A stretch of DNA of 44,172 nt from CAYRVF01 sp964427535. GTDB lineage: Bacteria; Chloroflexota; Ktedonobacteria; Ktedonobacterales; JADMIN01. The stretch covers positions 1-44,172 of the forward strand of contig CAYRVF010000026.1 in NCBI GenBank assembly GCA_964427535.1, written 5' to 3'. Below the pieces are notes generated by a model, which worked only from the letters and a program-made list of their open reading frames with translations, had not been told where the DNA came from and made no database searches. Each line of letters starts with the position of its first letter. Position 1 is the first letter of the stretch. Below are positions 26,347 to 34,248 of the stretch, one piece after another. The translations under genes and the position numbers were made by a program.

Positions 26347-27102
26347 GTGGGTGTCTTGTCTCGATTCAGTAACTACATCAAGACGGTCATGAGCTCGTTC
26401 CTTGACCGTGCGGAGGATCCGGGGCAGACGCTGGATTACTCCTACCAGAAGCAGCTCGAGCAGCTCCAAAACCTGCGCCGCAGCATCGCCGACGTTGTGA
26501 CGAGCGAGAAGCGTCTCGAGCTTCAGCAGGCGCAGATCAACCAGCAGATGGACAAGCTCGACGGCCAGGCCCGGCAGGCGCTCGCGGCGGGACGCGAGGA
26601 CCTGGCGCGCATGGCTCTGGAGCGTAAGCAGGGCATGCAGTCGCAAATCGCGACCTTCCAGACGCAGATCGAGCAACTGAAGGGTCAGCAGCAGAAGTTC
26701 ATGGAGATGGAGCAGCGCCTCTCCTCGCGCGTGGAGTCGTTCCGCACGCAGAAGGAGATGGTCAAAGCTCAGTACAACGCCGCGCAGGCGCAGGTCAAGA
26801 TTCAGGAGTCGGCGGCAGGCATCTCTGAAGAGATGTCGGACGTCAATCTGGCCGTCGAGCGTGCGCAGGACAAGGTGCTGCAGATGCAGGCCCGCGCCAA
26901 CGCCATGGACGAGCTCACGCAAGGTGGAACCTTCGCGCAGATCGGCGATGGCAGCAACGACCTCGACCGGCAGCTCGCGGCGCTCTCGAATCAATCTGAG
27001 GTTGACCGGCAGCTCTCAGAGCTCAAGTCGCAGATGCAGTTGCCCGGCGGCCAGCAGGACCAGGCACAGCTTCCGCCTGCCTCCAGCTCGAACGCGCAGT
27101 AG
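26347..27102 (+). CDS. pspA: PspA/IM30 membrane-maintenance protein
   Basis: PspA coats and repairs the inner membrane during envelope stress. The 251-residue product begins with an amphipathic helix (GVLSRFSNYIKTVMSSFLDRAEDP) and is almost wholly coiled coil from 25 to 215, rich in Gln/Glu, as in ESCRT-III-like PspA/IM30. The last ~35 residues form a Gln/Pro/Ser tail. Translation starts at GTG 26347, directly behind AGGAGG. A PspAA gene follows 15 bases later, and pspAB-htpX lies nearby on the other strand, so this is a membrane-stress locus. Confidence 0.93.
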   Translation: MGVLSRFSNYIKTVMSSFLDRAEDPGQTLDYSYQKQLEQLQNLRRSIADVVTSEKRLELQQAQINQQMDKLDGQARQALAAGREDLARMALERKQGMQSQIATFQTQIEQLKGQQQKFMEMEQRLSSRVESFRTQKEMVKAQYNAAQAQVKIQESAAGISEEMSDVNLAVERAQDKVLQMQARANAMDELTQGGTFAQIGDGSNDLDRQLAALSNQSEVDRQLSELKSQMQLPGGQQDQAQLPPASSSNAQ

Positions 27103-27117
27103 TATGGGGGGACGCGG

Positions 27118-27399
27118 ATGATCGTGCGCATACTGGCCGACAACCAATATCGGCTGGATGACGAGCACATGGGTGAGGTCGCGCGGCTCGACAATGAGCT
27201 GCTAGCTGCGATGGATGCTCAGGATGAGGCGGGTTTCGCCTCCATACTGACGCGGCTCGTCGAGTTCGTGCAGCAAAACGGGACACCCCTCGCGGTCGAG
27301 GAGCTCGTGCCGTCTGACGTGATTGTTCCGGCGCAAGACATGACACTCGCAGAGGCGCGGGAGGTCATAAGCAAGTCCGAAGTGCAGCACGCCGACTAA
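27118..27399 (+). CDS. pspAA: PspA-associated protein PspAA
   Basis: A 93-residue protein starting MIVRILADNQYRLDDEHMGEVARLDNELLAAM, the characteristic beginning of PspAA. It is small, acidic and soluble, with no cysteines. PspAA genes lie next to pspA in actinobacteria, Chloroflexota and archaea and are presumed to act with PspA at the membrane. ATG 27118 follows a run of six G. A strong terminator stands just downstream, so pspA and pspAA end a transcription unit. Confidence 0.9.
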   Translation: MIVRILADNQYRLDDEHMGEVARLDNELLAAMDAQDEAGFASILTRLVEFVQQNGTPLAVEELVPSDVIVPAQDMTLAEAREVISKSEVQHAD

Positions 27400-27427
27400 T
27401 TCAACGCCATCAGCCTGCCTCACAACA

Positions 27428-27461
27428 CCACCGCCGGTGCGCCCACGAGCGCCGGCGGTGG
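27428..27461 (+). terminator. Terminator after pspAA
   Basis: A perfect 10-bp stem (ccaccgccgg / ccggcggtgg) with a 14-nt loop, 28 bases past the pspAA stop. It is followed by cgcTTCTC rather than a clean T-tract. Confidence 0.65.
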
Positions 27462-27558
27462 CGCTTCTCGCGTACATCCGCTCGATGTCACGGGCTGGAT
27501 GTTACAGCCACAGTGCCCGCTCTCGCGTCTCCGCGCGTGGCGCTACTGCCGGCCGGCT

Positions 27559-27588
27559 TTGCTTTACTTTATGAAGTTTTGGTACAAT
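27559..27588 (+). promoter_or_regulatory. Promoter of the ion channel gene
   Basis: TTGCTT (27559-27564), an 18-base spacer ending in TG-g (extended -10), then TACAAT (27583-27588). The region is clearly more AT-rich than its surroundings. The leader would be about 140 nt. Confidence 0.6.
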
Positions 27589-27732
27589 ACAGGTAGTGTG
27601 TCGGTTCGAGCGCCTGCGTGGGCTGATTACCGTGCTCCGCTAGGCTATGTGTGACGTATAGTGCGGTGGAGTGGCCATTCGGCAGAGGGTGGCTACTCCA
27701 CCGTTGCTTTTCGCACGGAGAGGAAGCGTGCT

Positions 27733-28851
27733 ATGCATGTGCTCGCCGCTATCCTGGCTCTTTTCCTGATTTTCGTCGCCCTTTTGGATGCATTTGAGAC
27801 CGTCATTCTGCCGCGTAGAGTGAGCGGGCTCGTGCATCTGACAGGACTGATCTACGCCTCAACGTGGCAGCCGTGGAAGGCGCTCGCCCAGCGCATGAGG
27901 GGCCAGCACCGCGAGACCTTCCTGGGATTTTACGGGCCGCTCGCCCTGTTGTTCTTGCTCGTCACGTGGATGACCTTGCTGATCCTCGGCTATGCGCTGT
28001 TGCAATGGTCGTTTGGCTCCACAGTGAGCGCGGTCGGGTTACAGGGCGATTTTGGCACCGATCTGTATTACAGCGGCACGACGTTTCTGACGCTCGGCCT
28101 TGGCGATATCTCGCCCCACTCGGGTATCGCCCGCTTTCTGACGGTGATAGAGGCTGGCACTGGCTTTGGCATCCTGGCGCTAGTCATCGGCTATCTGCCG
28201 GTGCTCTACCAGGCATTTTCGCGTCGCGAAGCAAGCATCTCGCTGCTCGATGCGCGTGCTGGGTCGCCGCCGAGCGCCACTGAGCTGCTGGTGCGGTTCA
28301 GGCGCGACAACGCATTTGACGACATCTCGCCGTTCCTCGCGGAGTGGGAACGTTGGTGCGCGGAGTTGCTGGAGAGCCAGATTTCGTATCCATCGGTCGG
28401 ATACTTCCGCTCCCAGCACGACAACCAGTCGTGGCTCGCGGCGCTCTCCGTCGTGCTCGACGTCTCGGCGCTGATCCTGGTGGGAGTGGACGACATCCCG
28501 AAGGTGCAGGCGCGGCGGACCTTCGCGATGGGCCGGCACGCGGCCGTCGATCTGAGTCAGGTGTTCTATGCACCGCCCTATGCCGGCCCCTATGATCGCC
28601 TCTCCGAGCGGGACGAGGCGCGTATGCGTGCGCTCTTCGCGGAGGCGGACGTTCAACTCGCGAGCGGCCCTGAGGCTGACGAGCATCTGCGCGCCGTTCG
28701 ACAGAAGTACGAACCCTACGTCGCCGCACTCTCTGAGCGGCTGCTGATGCCCCTGCCCCCGTGGGTGCCCATTGAGGGCGCGATGGACGACTGGCAGACG
28801 AGCGTCTACGAACATCTCCCTGAGCGCGCCTTCGAGGAAGCGATAGGGTGA
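27733..28851 (+). CDS. Two-helix ion channel with TLGLGD selectivity filter
   Basis: A 372-residue protein started at ATG 27733 behind GAGAGGAAG. Helices are at about 1-24, 68-92 and 135-158. Between the last two lies a pore loop with TTFLTLGLGDISP; the filter TLGLGD (120-125) replaces the potassium signature TxGYGD. The C-terminal half (160-372) is soluble, mainly helical and has no recognised RCK domain. Relatives are annotated as ion channel or potassium channel family proteins. It lies between pspA-pspAA and the converging pspAB-htpX, which suggests a link to membrane-potential stress. Selectivity for potassium is uncertain because of the Leu in the filter. Confidence 0.85.
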   Translation: MHVLAAILALFLIFVALLDAFETVILPRRVSGLVHLTGLIYASTWQPWKALAQRMRGQHRETFLGFYGPLALLFLLVTWMTLLILGYALLQWSFGSTVSAVGLQGDFGTDLYYSGTTFLTLGLGDISPHSGIARFLTVIEAGTGFGILALVIGYLPVLYQAFSRREASISLLDARAGSPPSATELLVRFRRDNAFDDISPFLAEWERWCAELLESQISYPSVGYFRSQHDNQSWLAALSVVLDVSALILVGVDDIPKVQARRTFAMGRHAAVDLSQVFYAPPYAGPYDRLSERDEARMRALFAEADVQLASGPEADEHLRAVRQKYEPYVAALSERLLMPLPPWVPIEGAMDDWQTSVYEHLPERAFEEAIG

Positions 28852-28856
28852 ACCTC

Positions 28857-28889
28857 ACCCCCTACGCCATTCCCTTGAGGGTAGGGGCC
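28857..28889. repeat. Candidate interspersed intergenic repeat
   Basis: The segment around cccctac...gtagggg (7-bp stem) together with the cccctctccc hairpin just downstream resembles the CCTCACCCCC / CCCCTCTCC type of intergenic repeat that is dispersed in several environmental genomes. Only one copy is in this window, so its repeat nature is inferred. Confidence 0.35.
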
Positions 28890-28958
28890 GCTAATCAGGC
28901 ATTAGAGCTAGAGGACGGCGGGGTGGTAGTGCGACCGTTGTGGGGGCCTCACTTCCGG

Positions 28959-28982
28959 CCCCTCTCCCTGCGGGGAGAGGGG
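28959..28982. terminator. Bidirectional terminator between ion channel and pspAB
   Basis: A 10-bp stem (cccctctccc / gggagagggg) with a 4-nt loop, two bases from the pspAB stop and between converging genes. On the plus strand agctAAAA follows; on the minus strand no T-tract is visible. Confidence 0.6.
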
Positions 28983-28984
28983 AG

Positions 28985-29569
28985 CTAAAACGGCAGGTCC
29001 CAGGCGGGGAACCAGCGTTCGAGGTCTTGCTCTATTGGCAGCTCGTTGGCGAGTGCCGTGGCGAGGCGCATCTCTTCGGCGTTGTCGCGCTCGCGGCTGC
29101 GGGAGTGGCTGTCAGGACGCGGCACGAATGGATAGAAGGTGCCGCGCTTGTAGTTGTACATCCAGTACACCGGCTGGCCATGTTCGTCCTTGAAGGCGAA
29201 GATCGCGAAGAGGAGCTGTGTGCCGTACCCGCGGTCGAGCAGTGTCTGGCTGGCGACGTGCAATGTCGTCACAAGCGACTGAAAGTTCGGGCTCTCGAAG
29301 ATGAACCAGCGGTAGTTGTACTGGTCTTCATATGGCCGGATGCGCAGCCCGTCGTCGCGACCCGCGATCTGCAGCAGTTGCTCCAGCTCAGACTGAATGG
29401 CTTTGAATGGGCCAGAGGCGAGACCCTTGAAGCACAGCGCCGCGGCTCCAGCCGGGGTCAGATTCTGATCGGTCTCCAGCGTGAGTTGTGCGGTCGACAT
29501 CGCGAATAACCGCTCGGGGCTCGGCGGGACGGGCTTTTGCCGCCCGAAGAGCGCGTCGAGGAATCCCAT
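28985..29569 (-). CDS. pspAB: PspA-associated protein PspAB
   Basis: A 194-residue soluble protein starting MGFLDALFGRQKPVPPSPERLFAM at ATG 29569, behind GGGAGG. Recognisable PspAB stretches follow: LETDQNLTPAGAAALCFK, NFQSLVTTLHVASQTLLDRGYGTQLLFAIF, VYWMYNYKRGTFYPFVPR and DLERWFPAWDLPF. PspAB is found beside htpX in actinobacteria and archaea, as here, where htpX ends 100 bases upstream. Its biochemical role is not known; a link to membrane-protein quality control with HtpX and PspA is presumed. Confidence 0.9.
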   Translation of the reverse strand: MGFLDALFGRQKPVPPSPERLFAMSTAQLTLETDQNLTPAGAAALCFKGLASGPFKAIQSELEQLLQIAGRDDGLRIRPYEDQYNYRWFIFESPNFQSLVTTLHVASQTLLDRGYGTQLLFAIFAFKDEHGQPVYWMYNYKRGTFYPFVPRPDSHSRSRERDNAEEMRLATALANELPIEQDLERWFPAWDLPF

Positions 29570-29668
29570 GAGCATACCTCCCAAGACACACGACAGCGCG
29601 GAGGGGGGAAATTCCGACCTTCCGCGCTGTGATGGCTCACTGGTGAATGACGCGAACCATGCCGTAGC

Positions 29669-30619
29669 TTAGAACCTCGGCGCCTGTTCCATCTGCTGCT
29701 GCATCGCCTGCAGGCGACGAACGCGCTCCTCAGTGGAGGGGTGCGTCGAAAGAATGACGGCGAGCGAGTCGCCACGCAGCGCAGGAACGATGAACAGTGC
29801 GTTCACCGCCTCGGCCTGACGGAAGTCTTGCTGCGGGATGCGCGCGTGCTGAATGGTGTCCGAAATCTTGAGCAGCGCCGAGGCGAGATGCTCGGGCGCG
29901 CCAGTGATGAGCGCCGAGCCGCGATCTGCCGCCAGCTCGCGATAGCGGGACAACGCGCGAATCAGTAGGAAGCTGACCGCGTACGCAACGAAGGAGGCGA
30001 GGATCACCAGCGCCGCGGCACCTCCGCCGTTGTCACGATTGCGACCGCCACCAAAGCCACCGCCGCCACCGAACATGGCGATCCAGAAGGCGTTGCGTAC
30101 GATGAGCGCGGCAACCATCGAGAAGAAGGTCGCGATGGTCATCACGAGCATGTCGCGGTTGATGATGTGCGTCAGCTCATGTGCGATGACGGCCTCGATC
30201 TCTGGCTGGGTCAGCCCGTGATGATAAAGCAGCCCCGTGGTGACGGCGACGACCGCGTTGTTCTTGCTGCGCCCAGTCGCGAAAGCGTTCGGTATGCTGG
30301 TATCGACGATCGCGATCTTCGGCTTTGGCAGATTGGACTGCATCGCCAGCCGCCCGATCATGTCGTGCAGCTCGGGTGCTTCTTGCTCGCTGACGATGCG
30401 CGCTCCCATCGAGGCGAGCGCGATCTTGTCGGCGAAGAAGAACTGCACGAACGCGATGACCGCGGCGATTACGATCAAGAAGATCAGTGAGACACCGAGG
30501 CGGGCCAGCACACCGGCGAATACGACATAGACCGCGCCAAGCAGAAACATCGTGAGCACCATGCGTGCCGCGAGCCCCCGGTCTGGCTTATACCAGCGCG
30601 GTTTCGATTGAGTAACCAT
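29669..30619 (-). CDS. htpX: HtpX membrane zinc metalloprotease
   Basis: HtpX degrades misfolded membrane proteins. The 316-residue product has two N-terminal membrane helices (about 18-38 and 42-62). The zinc site is HELTH (H147, E148, H151), with E228 in YRELAADRGSALITG as third ligand. Two more helices lie between these motifs (about 160-183 and 200-222), separated by a Gly-rich loop. The C-terminus has STHPSTEERVRRLQ, typical of the family. Start at ATG 30619 behind GGAGAG; upstream open frame is not conserved-looking. Together with pspAB it forms a two-gene unit. Confidence 0.95.
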   Translation of the reverse strand: MVTQSKPRWYKPDRGLAARMVLTMFLLGAVYVVFAGVLARLGVSLIFLIVIAAVIAFVQFFFADKIALASMGARIVSEQEAPELHDMIGRLAMQSNLPKPKIAIVDTSIPNAFATGRSKNNAVVAVTTGLLYHHGLTQPEIEAVIAHELTHIINRDMLVMTIATFFSMVAALIVRNAFWIAMFGGGGGFGGGRNRDNGGGAAALVILASFVAYAVSFLLIRALSRYRELAADRGSALITGAPEHLASALLKISDTIQHARIPQQDFRQAEAVNALFIVPALRGDSLAVILSTHPSTEERVRRLQAMQQQMEQAPRF

Positions 30620-30945
30620 AGTAACTTGCACTCTCCAGTGCCGCTGCCACTCGAAGACGGCGCGACTAGTGCTCAGAAAGATAACAGGGAACGAGCGTGC
30701 CCTAATGGGCATCTCTGACATAGTATACGCCGGGCTGGCGCAAAAGTTAGCAACGGTTCCGCTCGATATGAGCGTTCACATCCAGGGAGCAGAATCAGCG
30801 CCGCGCGCCTAGCGCATGAGGTCGGCGTACGTGACTCCAGTGCGAGAGGGATGGTTGATGCGCGATAGCAACGTGCCGCCCGCAACGCTCCGCACACAGC
30901 GAGCAGAGGCGCGAACGGCACGCTTTCAATGGCCGCGTGAGAGGT
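30620..30945. other. Intergenic region upstream of htpX
   Basis: About 325 bases without a gene. On the minus strand a TATACT box (30727-30722) lies ahead of htpX, but no good -35 box is at the right distance. A small cgctc-gatat-gagcg palindrome lies near 30760-30775. Confidence 0.3.
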
Positions 30946-31287
30946 TTACGAGTTCCGCTCTTTTTCCTTGAGCGCCTTATAGTAGCTCTTCGGTTTGGGG
31001 TGGCGGTCGTTGTCTTCGTAGGCGGGCCGCACGTCGTCGTCGCGCGTCTGGCGCTCCTCGTGGGCCGACATCAGCTCCTGCAAGTCGTTGTAGATGGAGT
31101 AGTTGTCGATGGCCTCACGCTGCTTCAGCAGGTGCCGGAGCATCAGAACCTGAGCAACCGAGGTCGAGCTGTTTTGCTCCGGCTGCGCCCTGCGGATGAA
31201 CTTTTCAACGAATTCCACGCTATCTTCACTCGCGCCGTTTTGCTCCAGCCGATCTCGAATGGCGAGAAGCTGCTCATAGGCGTTCAC
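30946..31287 (-). CDS. Small hypothetical protein
   Basis: A 113-residue hydrophilic protein not assigned to any family. Translation should start at GTG 31287, since GGAAGGGAGC lies at the right distance and no ATG is better placed. It is mostly helical (NAYEQLLAIRDRLEQNG, EFVEKFIRRAQ, VAQVLMLRHLLKQREAI) with a charged, Lys/Arg/Glu-rich C-terminus from about 80. It has no signal peptide, membrane segment or cysteines. A good promoter lies upstream at 31425-31453. It might be transcribed on towards htpX, but a 326-base gap lies between them. Confidence 0.7.
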   Translation of the reverse strand: MNAYEQLLAIRDRLEQNGASEDSVEFVEKFIRRAQPEQNSSTSVAQVLMLRHLLKQREAIDNYSIYNDLQELMSAHEERQTRDDDVRPAYEDNDRHPKPKSYYKALKEKERNS

Positions 31288-31424
31288 GAATCGCTCCCTT
31301 CCTGTCCGGCCCGTTGCCACGCGTACCCGCATGTGAGCCGCATGCCGTCTGGTGCCGGATGCTGAGCCGCGTGCTGGATGTGTTGCGGCAGAATGGGCGC
31401 ACGCTCACCATGCCCAACATATGA

Positions 31425-31453
31425 ATTATAGCGCACATCGGGCGGGCTGTCAT
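31425..31453 (-). promoter_or_regulatory. Promoter of the small hypothetical gene
   Basis: On the minus strand, ATGACA (31453-31448), 17 bases, then a perfect TATAAT (31430-31425). The 13 bases tgtgcgctataat recur at the candidate promoter at 34070-34082. Confidence 0.6.
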
Positions 31454-31520
31454 GCTGAGCCGTGACATAGCGGTTCATGTGCCGCGTCGAACGGCGCACG
31501 TGCTGGTCGCTTACAGGCCC

Positions 31521-32105
31521 CTACCCCGCGCTGGCGAGCCGGAAGACGGAGAGATAGATGTCGTCGGTGACGGCGCGGTGCTCGAAGCGTCCGAGCCCAG
31601 CGGCCGTCGCGTCGGCGAGCGTCTCTTCGGGTGAGATGCGGTCTTCAAGCGGGGGGCCTACCTCTGTGGGGTGCTTCTCCCACTCGATGACGACGAGACG
31701 ACCCTCCCGCTTGAGCAAGCGCGCGAGCTTGTGCAGAAAACTCGCGCGATGCTCGATCTCGTTGAGTGTAAAAGCGAGCAACACGACATCGCATGTTCCT
31801 GGCGGGATCGGCACATCGCTCTCGCTGGTCTTGACCACCCGCACCTGGGTCAGGCCTTCGGCAGTGGCGCGACTGCGGACGGCGGTCAGCATCTCGCCCT
31901 GTACATCCGCGGCGAGTACCACTCCCTTCTTGCCCACGATCTCGGCTGCGGGAATCGTGAAAAAGCCGGGCCCGGAGCCAATGTCGGCAAGCGTATGGCC
32001 AGAGCGCAGTCCCAGATCGCGCAGCAGTTGTGCAGGTTGCAGTATCTCGTGTCGCTCGTCGGTGAGGAGCAGTTCTTTATGTCGAGCGTCGAATTTATGC
32101 GGCAT
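31521..32105 (-). CDS. Class I SAM-dependent methyltransferase
   Basis: A 194-residue methyltransferase with motif I LADIGSGPGFFTIPAA (39-54), an acidic strand-2 end (VVLAADVQGEML) and the post-motif stretch CDVVLLAFTLNEIEH. It continues with a strand-5 region KREGRLVVIEWEKHPTEVGPPLEDRIS. Such short UbiE-like enzymes act on small molecules; the substrate is not evident. Thr replaces nothing essential and the SAM site looks intact. ATG 32105 follows GGAGGG. It lies 82 bases downstream of the radical SAM gene and might be co-transcribed with it. Confidence 0.88.
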   Translation of the reverse strand: MPHKFDARHKELLLTDERHEILQPAQLLRDLGLRSGHTLADIGSGPGFFTIPAAEIVGKKGVVLAADVQGEMLTAVRSRATAEGLTQVRVVKTSESDVPIPPGTCDVVLLAFTLNEIEHRASFLHKLARLLKREGRLVVIEWEKHPTEVGPPLEDRISPEETLADATAAGLGRFEHRAVTDDIYLSVFRLASAG

Positions 32106-32187
32106 GTGCGGTCCCTCCAGGCGCTATTTCTCTTCGCCATCTGTGATGGTAGCACATGCCAGGGCCACCGTGCGTGTGCTGGCTGGC

Positions 32188-33633
32188 CTACAGTTGCGGC
32201 ATCAGCGGACCCAACTGGTCCGTCGTGGGTTCCGCTCAGCAGAACCACGGCTCACTGAGATGCGGAATCGGCTTCCGTCCAGCTCCGACGGGCGCCAGCT
32301 CACGTATGCGAGCCTCCACCGGCGCGCCAAGGACCTCCGCCGTGAGGTCGCATACCTGCCGGAAGATCTCAGTAGATGAATGCCGCGCGCCGAGGGTTCG
32401 TTCGACGAGTGCGGCCATGCGGCGGTGCAGCTCGTCCATTCGCTGGTCGGGATGCTCCCAGCGATAGCTGAAAGCCTCCTGGTCGAGCGGACCAAGCCAG
32501 CCAGCGGTGTCCTCCGCGTCGAGCAGCGCCGAGCCAGGCGGCACCAGCAGGCGAATGGTGTACTGCACCGGATCGACGTTCTCGACAAGGTCGTGATCCG
32601 CGATGAACGCGAGCATGGCGCGATAGTCGTCGGCAGTCGTCCAGGGAGTGAAGGCGACCCAGGTCGGCCGCATCGGAATCCCGGCGTCACACAGCGCGTC
32701 GAGCGCGTCGGCGATATCGGCGCGAGTGTGCTGCTTACGCAGGTGTAGCAGCACGTCGTCGCTGACCGACTCGACGGCGGTAACGATGAACGCGCAGCCG
32801 AGCTCCGCCAGCTCGCGCATCATCGTCTGCCGCTCCAGAATGTGCTCTACCTTGATGGTAGCGTCGAAGGTCACGTCGGGGAACTCGGCGTGCATCGCGC
32901 GCACGATCTCCAGCGAGTGGCGCGGCCCGTTCAGGAAGTCGGGGTCGCCGAAGGTGATATGCCGCGCGCCCGCCTCCACCTGCGCACGGATGTCGTCGAG
33001 CACGACCTGCCGCGGCACCACGAAGAAGCGCCCACTGTAGATTGGCGTGATCGGGCAATGCGCGCAGGTATGCAGGCAGCCACGGCTCGCCTCGACGTAG
33101 CCCGTCCGCACGGCAGTGGTGCCGCGCACGAGATAGGCGTAGGAGGAGAGCGGCGCGAGGTCCTCGCGGGAAGGCGTGGCGAAGGGCAGGCGTGCGAGCA
33201 CCGGTGCGGCGTCGTGTATCGCCGTGCGGACGCCGGGCACACGTCCTGGAGCGCCAGCCTCGAGTGCTTTGGCGAGTGCGAGCAGCGCCTCCTCGTATTC
33301 CCCGCCGATAATTGAATCCGCGTGCGCACGCAGCAGATACTCGGCATTCAGCCAGGCGTAGAGACCGTAGAAACAGATATGCGCCTGGGGATTGCGTGCC
33401 CGCACCCCCTCGGCGACTCGCGTGCCCAGCCGGAGCGCGGTGTGCATGGGAACGGAAATAGCGACCAGCTGGGCACGGTCGATCGCGCTATCTGGCAACG
33501 CGTCGACAGACGTGTCGATGGCCGTAGGCGCGAAGCCACCTCGTCGCAAGACGGCGAGCGGCGACGCGAGTGTGATCGGCTGATGTCCAAGCTCATAGCA
33601 TGCGACGAGCAAGATGCTTCCGGGCGTTCTCAT
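32188..33633 (-). CDS. B12-binding radical SAM protein, probable selenoprotein with CUAEP tail
   Basis: The gene has an N-terminal cobalamin-binding-like domain (about 5-130, PQAHICFYGLYAWLNAEYLL; no DxHxxG motif) and a radical SAM domain whose [4Fe-4S] ligands are C186, C190 and C193 (CLHTCAHC). A TGA at 32238-32236 follows Cys465. Reading it as selenocysteine (residue 466) gives C-U-A-E-P and a short tail up to TAG at 32190-32188, 481 residues in total. This matches the known CUAEP/CCAEP-tail radical SAM family, which includes selenoproteins. A hairpin of bacterial SECIS type begins 13 bases after the TGA. It overlaps the YggX-like gene by four bases (ATGA). Substrate unknown. Confidence 0.88.
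32206..32222 (-). promoter_or_regulatory. Putative bacterial SECIS element
   Basis: On the minus strand, 13 bases after the recoded TGA, CGGACC pairs with GGTCCG around the loop AGTTG. The apical loop starts 20 bases after the TGA and has G at its second position. This agrees with the described bacterial SECIS pattern (loop about 16-37 bases downstream, G in the first two loop bases). An alternative stem, GCGG-A-ACCCA with TGGGTCCGC, begins right at the TGA. Confidence 0.72.
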
Positions 33634-33992
33634 TTCTTCCGTGCCGGTCCTCCACCGCCGCCCTTTGAGGGTGCGCCTTTGCCGCCACCGCCCTTGCCGC
33701 CGCCGCCACCGCCCGGTCCCTCAGGAGTCCACCCCTCTGGCTTGCGCTCTTCGCCGCCGAAGAGGAACTCGATCATCTGCTGGCGCAGTAGCTCGCGCGC
33801 GTCGGGATCGGCGAGGTTCAGTCCGTAATGATTGATGAGCAGGCGGGAGTGTTCCTGCCACATCTCCCATGCCTGGAGTGAGATGTTGTTATAGATGCGC
33901 TCGCCCAGCTCGCCGGGTACTGGTGGCCGGTCGAGTCCGGGCAGACGTCGACCGAGTTTGACGCAATTGACCATGCGCTGTCGTTGCTGCAT
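33630..33992 (-). CDS. YggX-like Fe(II)-trafficking protein with Gly-rich tail
   Basis: A 120-residue protein started at ATG 33992 behind AGGAG. Residues ~7-82 match the YggX/oxidative-damage-protection family: VNCVKLGRRLPGLDRPPVPGELG, then LQAWEMWQEHSRLLINHYGLNLADPDAR and MIEFLFGG. The family protects iron-sulfur clusters from oxidants and may deliver iron; its conserved Cys is present (C10 here). Unusually, about 35 extra residues follow, made mainly of Gly, Lys and Pro. The stop overlaps the radical SAM start (ATGA), so the two proteins are made together, which fits iron-sulfur supply to that enzyme. Confidence 0.86.
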   Translation of the reverse strand: MQQRQRMVNCVKLGRRLPGLDRPPVPGELGERIYNNISLQAWEMWQEHSRLLINHYGLNLADPDARELLRQQMIEFLFGGEERKPEGWTPEGPGGGGGGKGGGGKGAPSKGGGGGPARKK

Positions 33993-34069
33993 CGGCTTCA
34001 CTCCTGCCTGCCGGACGCGGCGCGGTAGGGGCCGCCGCCGGGTAGTGGATATGGCGTGTCGTTCGGCCT

Positions 34070-34082
34070 ATTATAGCGCACA
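34070..34082 (-). promoter_or_regulatory. Candidate promoter of the yggX-radical SAM operon
   Basis: On the minus strand the sequence tgtgcgcTATAAT carries a perfect -10 box at 34075-34070. No good -35 box is visible at 16-18 bases. The 13 bases are identical to those at the promoter 31425-31453. Confidence 0.45.
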
Positions 34083-34248
34083 CGCGACGACGAGTTGGGA
34101 GCAGCTGCGGCACGTGCCCCAGTGGACGCCTGACGGCATCGGTTGATAGGATGTTGGGTACGAGCACCACTTGTAGGTCGCGATGTGCGGAGAGACGCCC
34201 AAGGACGCCGTGCGTGAATCTTCGCCAGAGGTGCGCTGGGACGGAATA

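Noticed and set aside
27600..27660. A possible tRNA, suggested by ggttcgagcgcc
   Set aside because: The T-arm-like bases have no matching acceptor stem, D-arm or anticodon arm around them.
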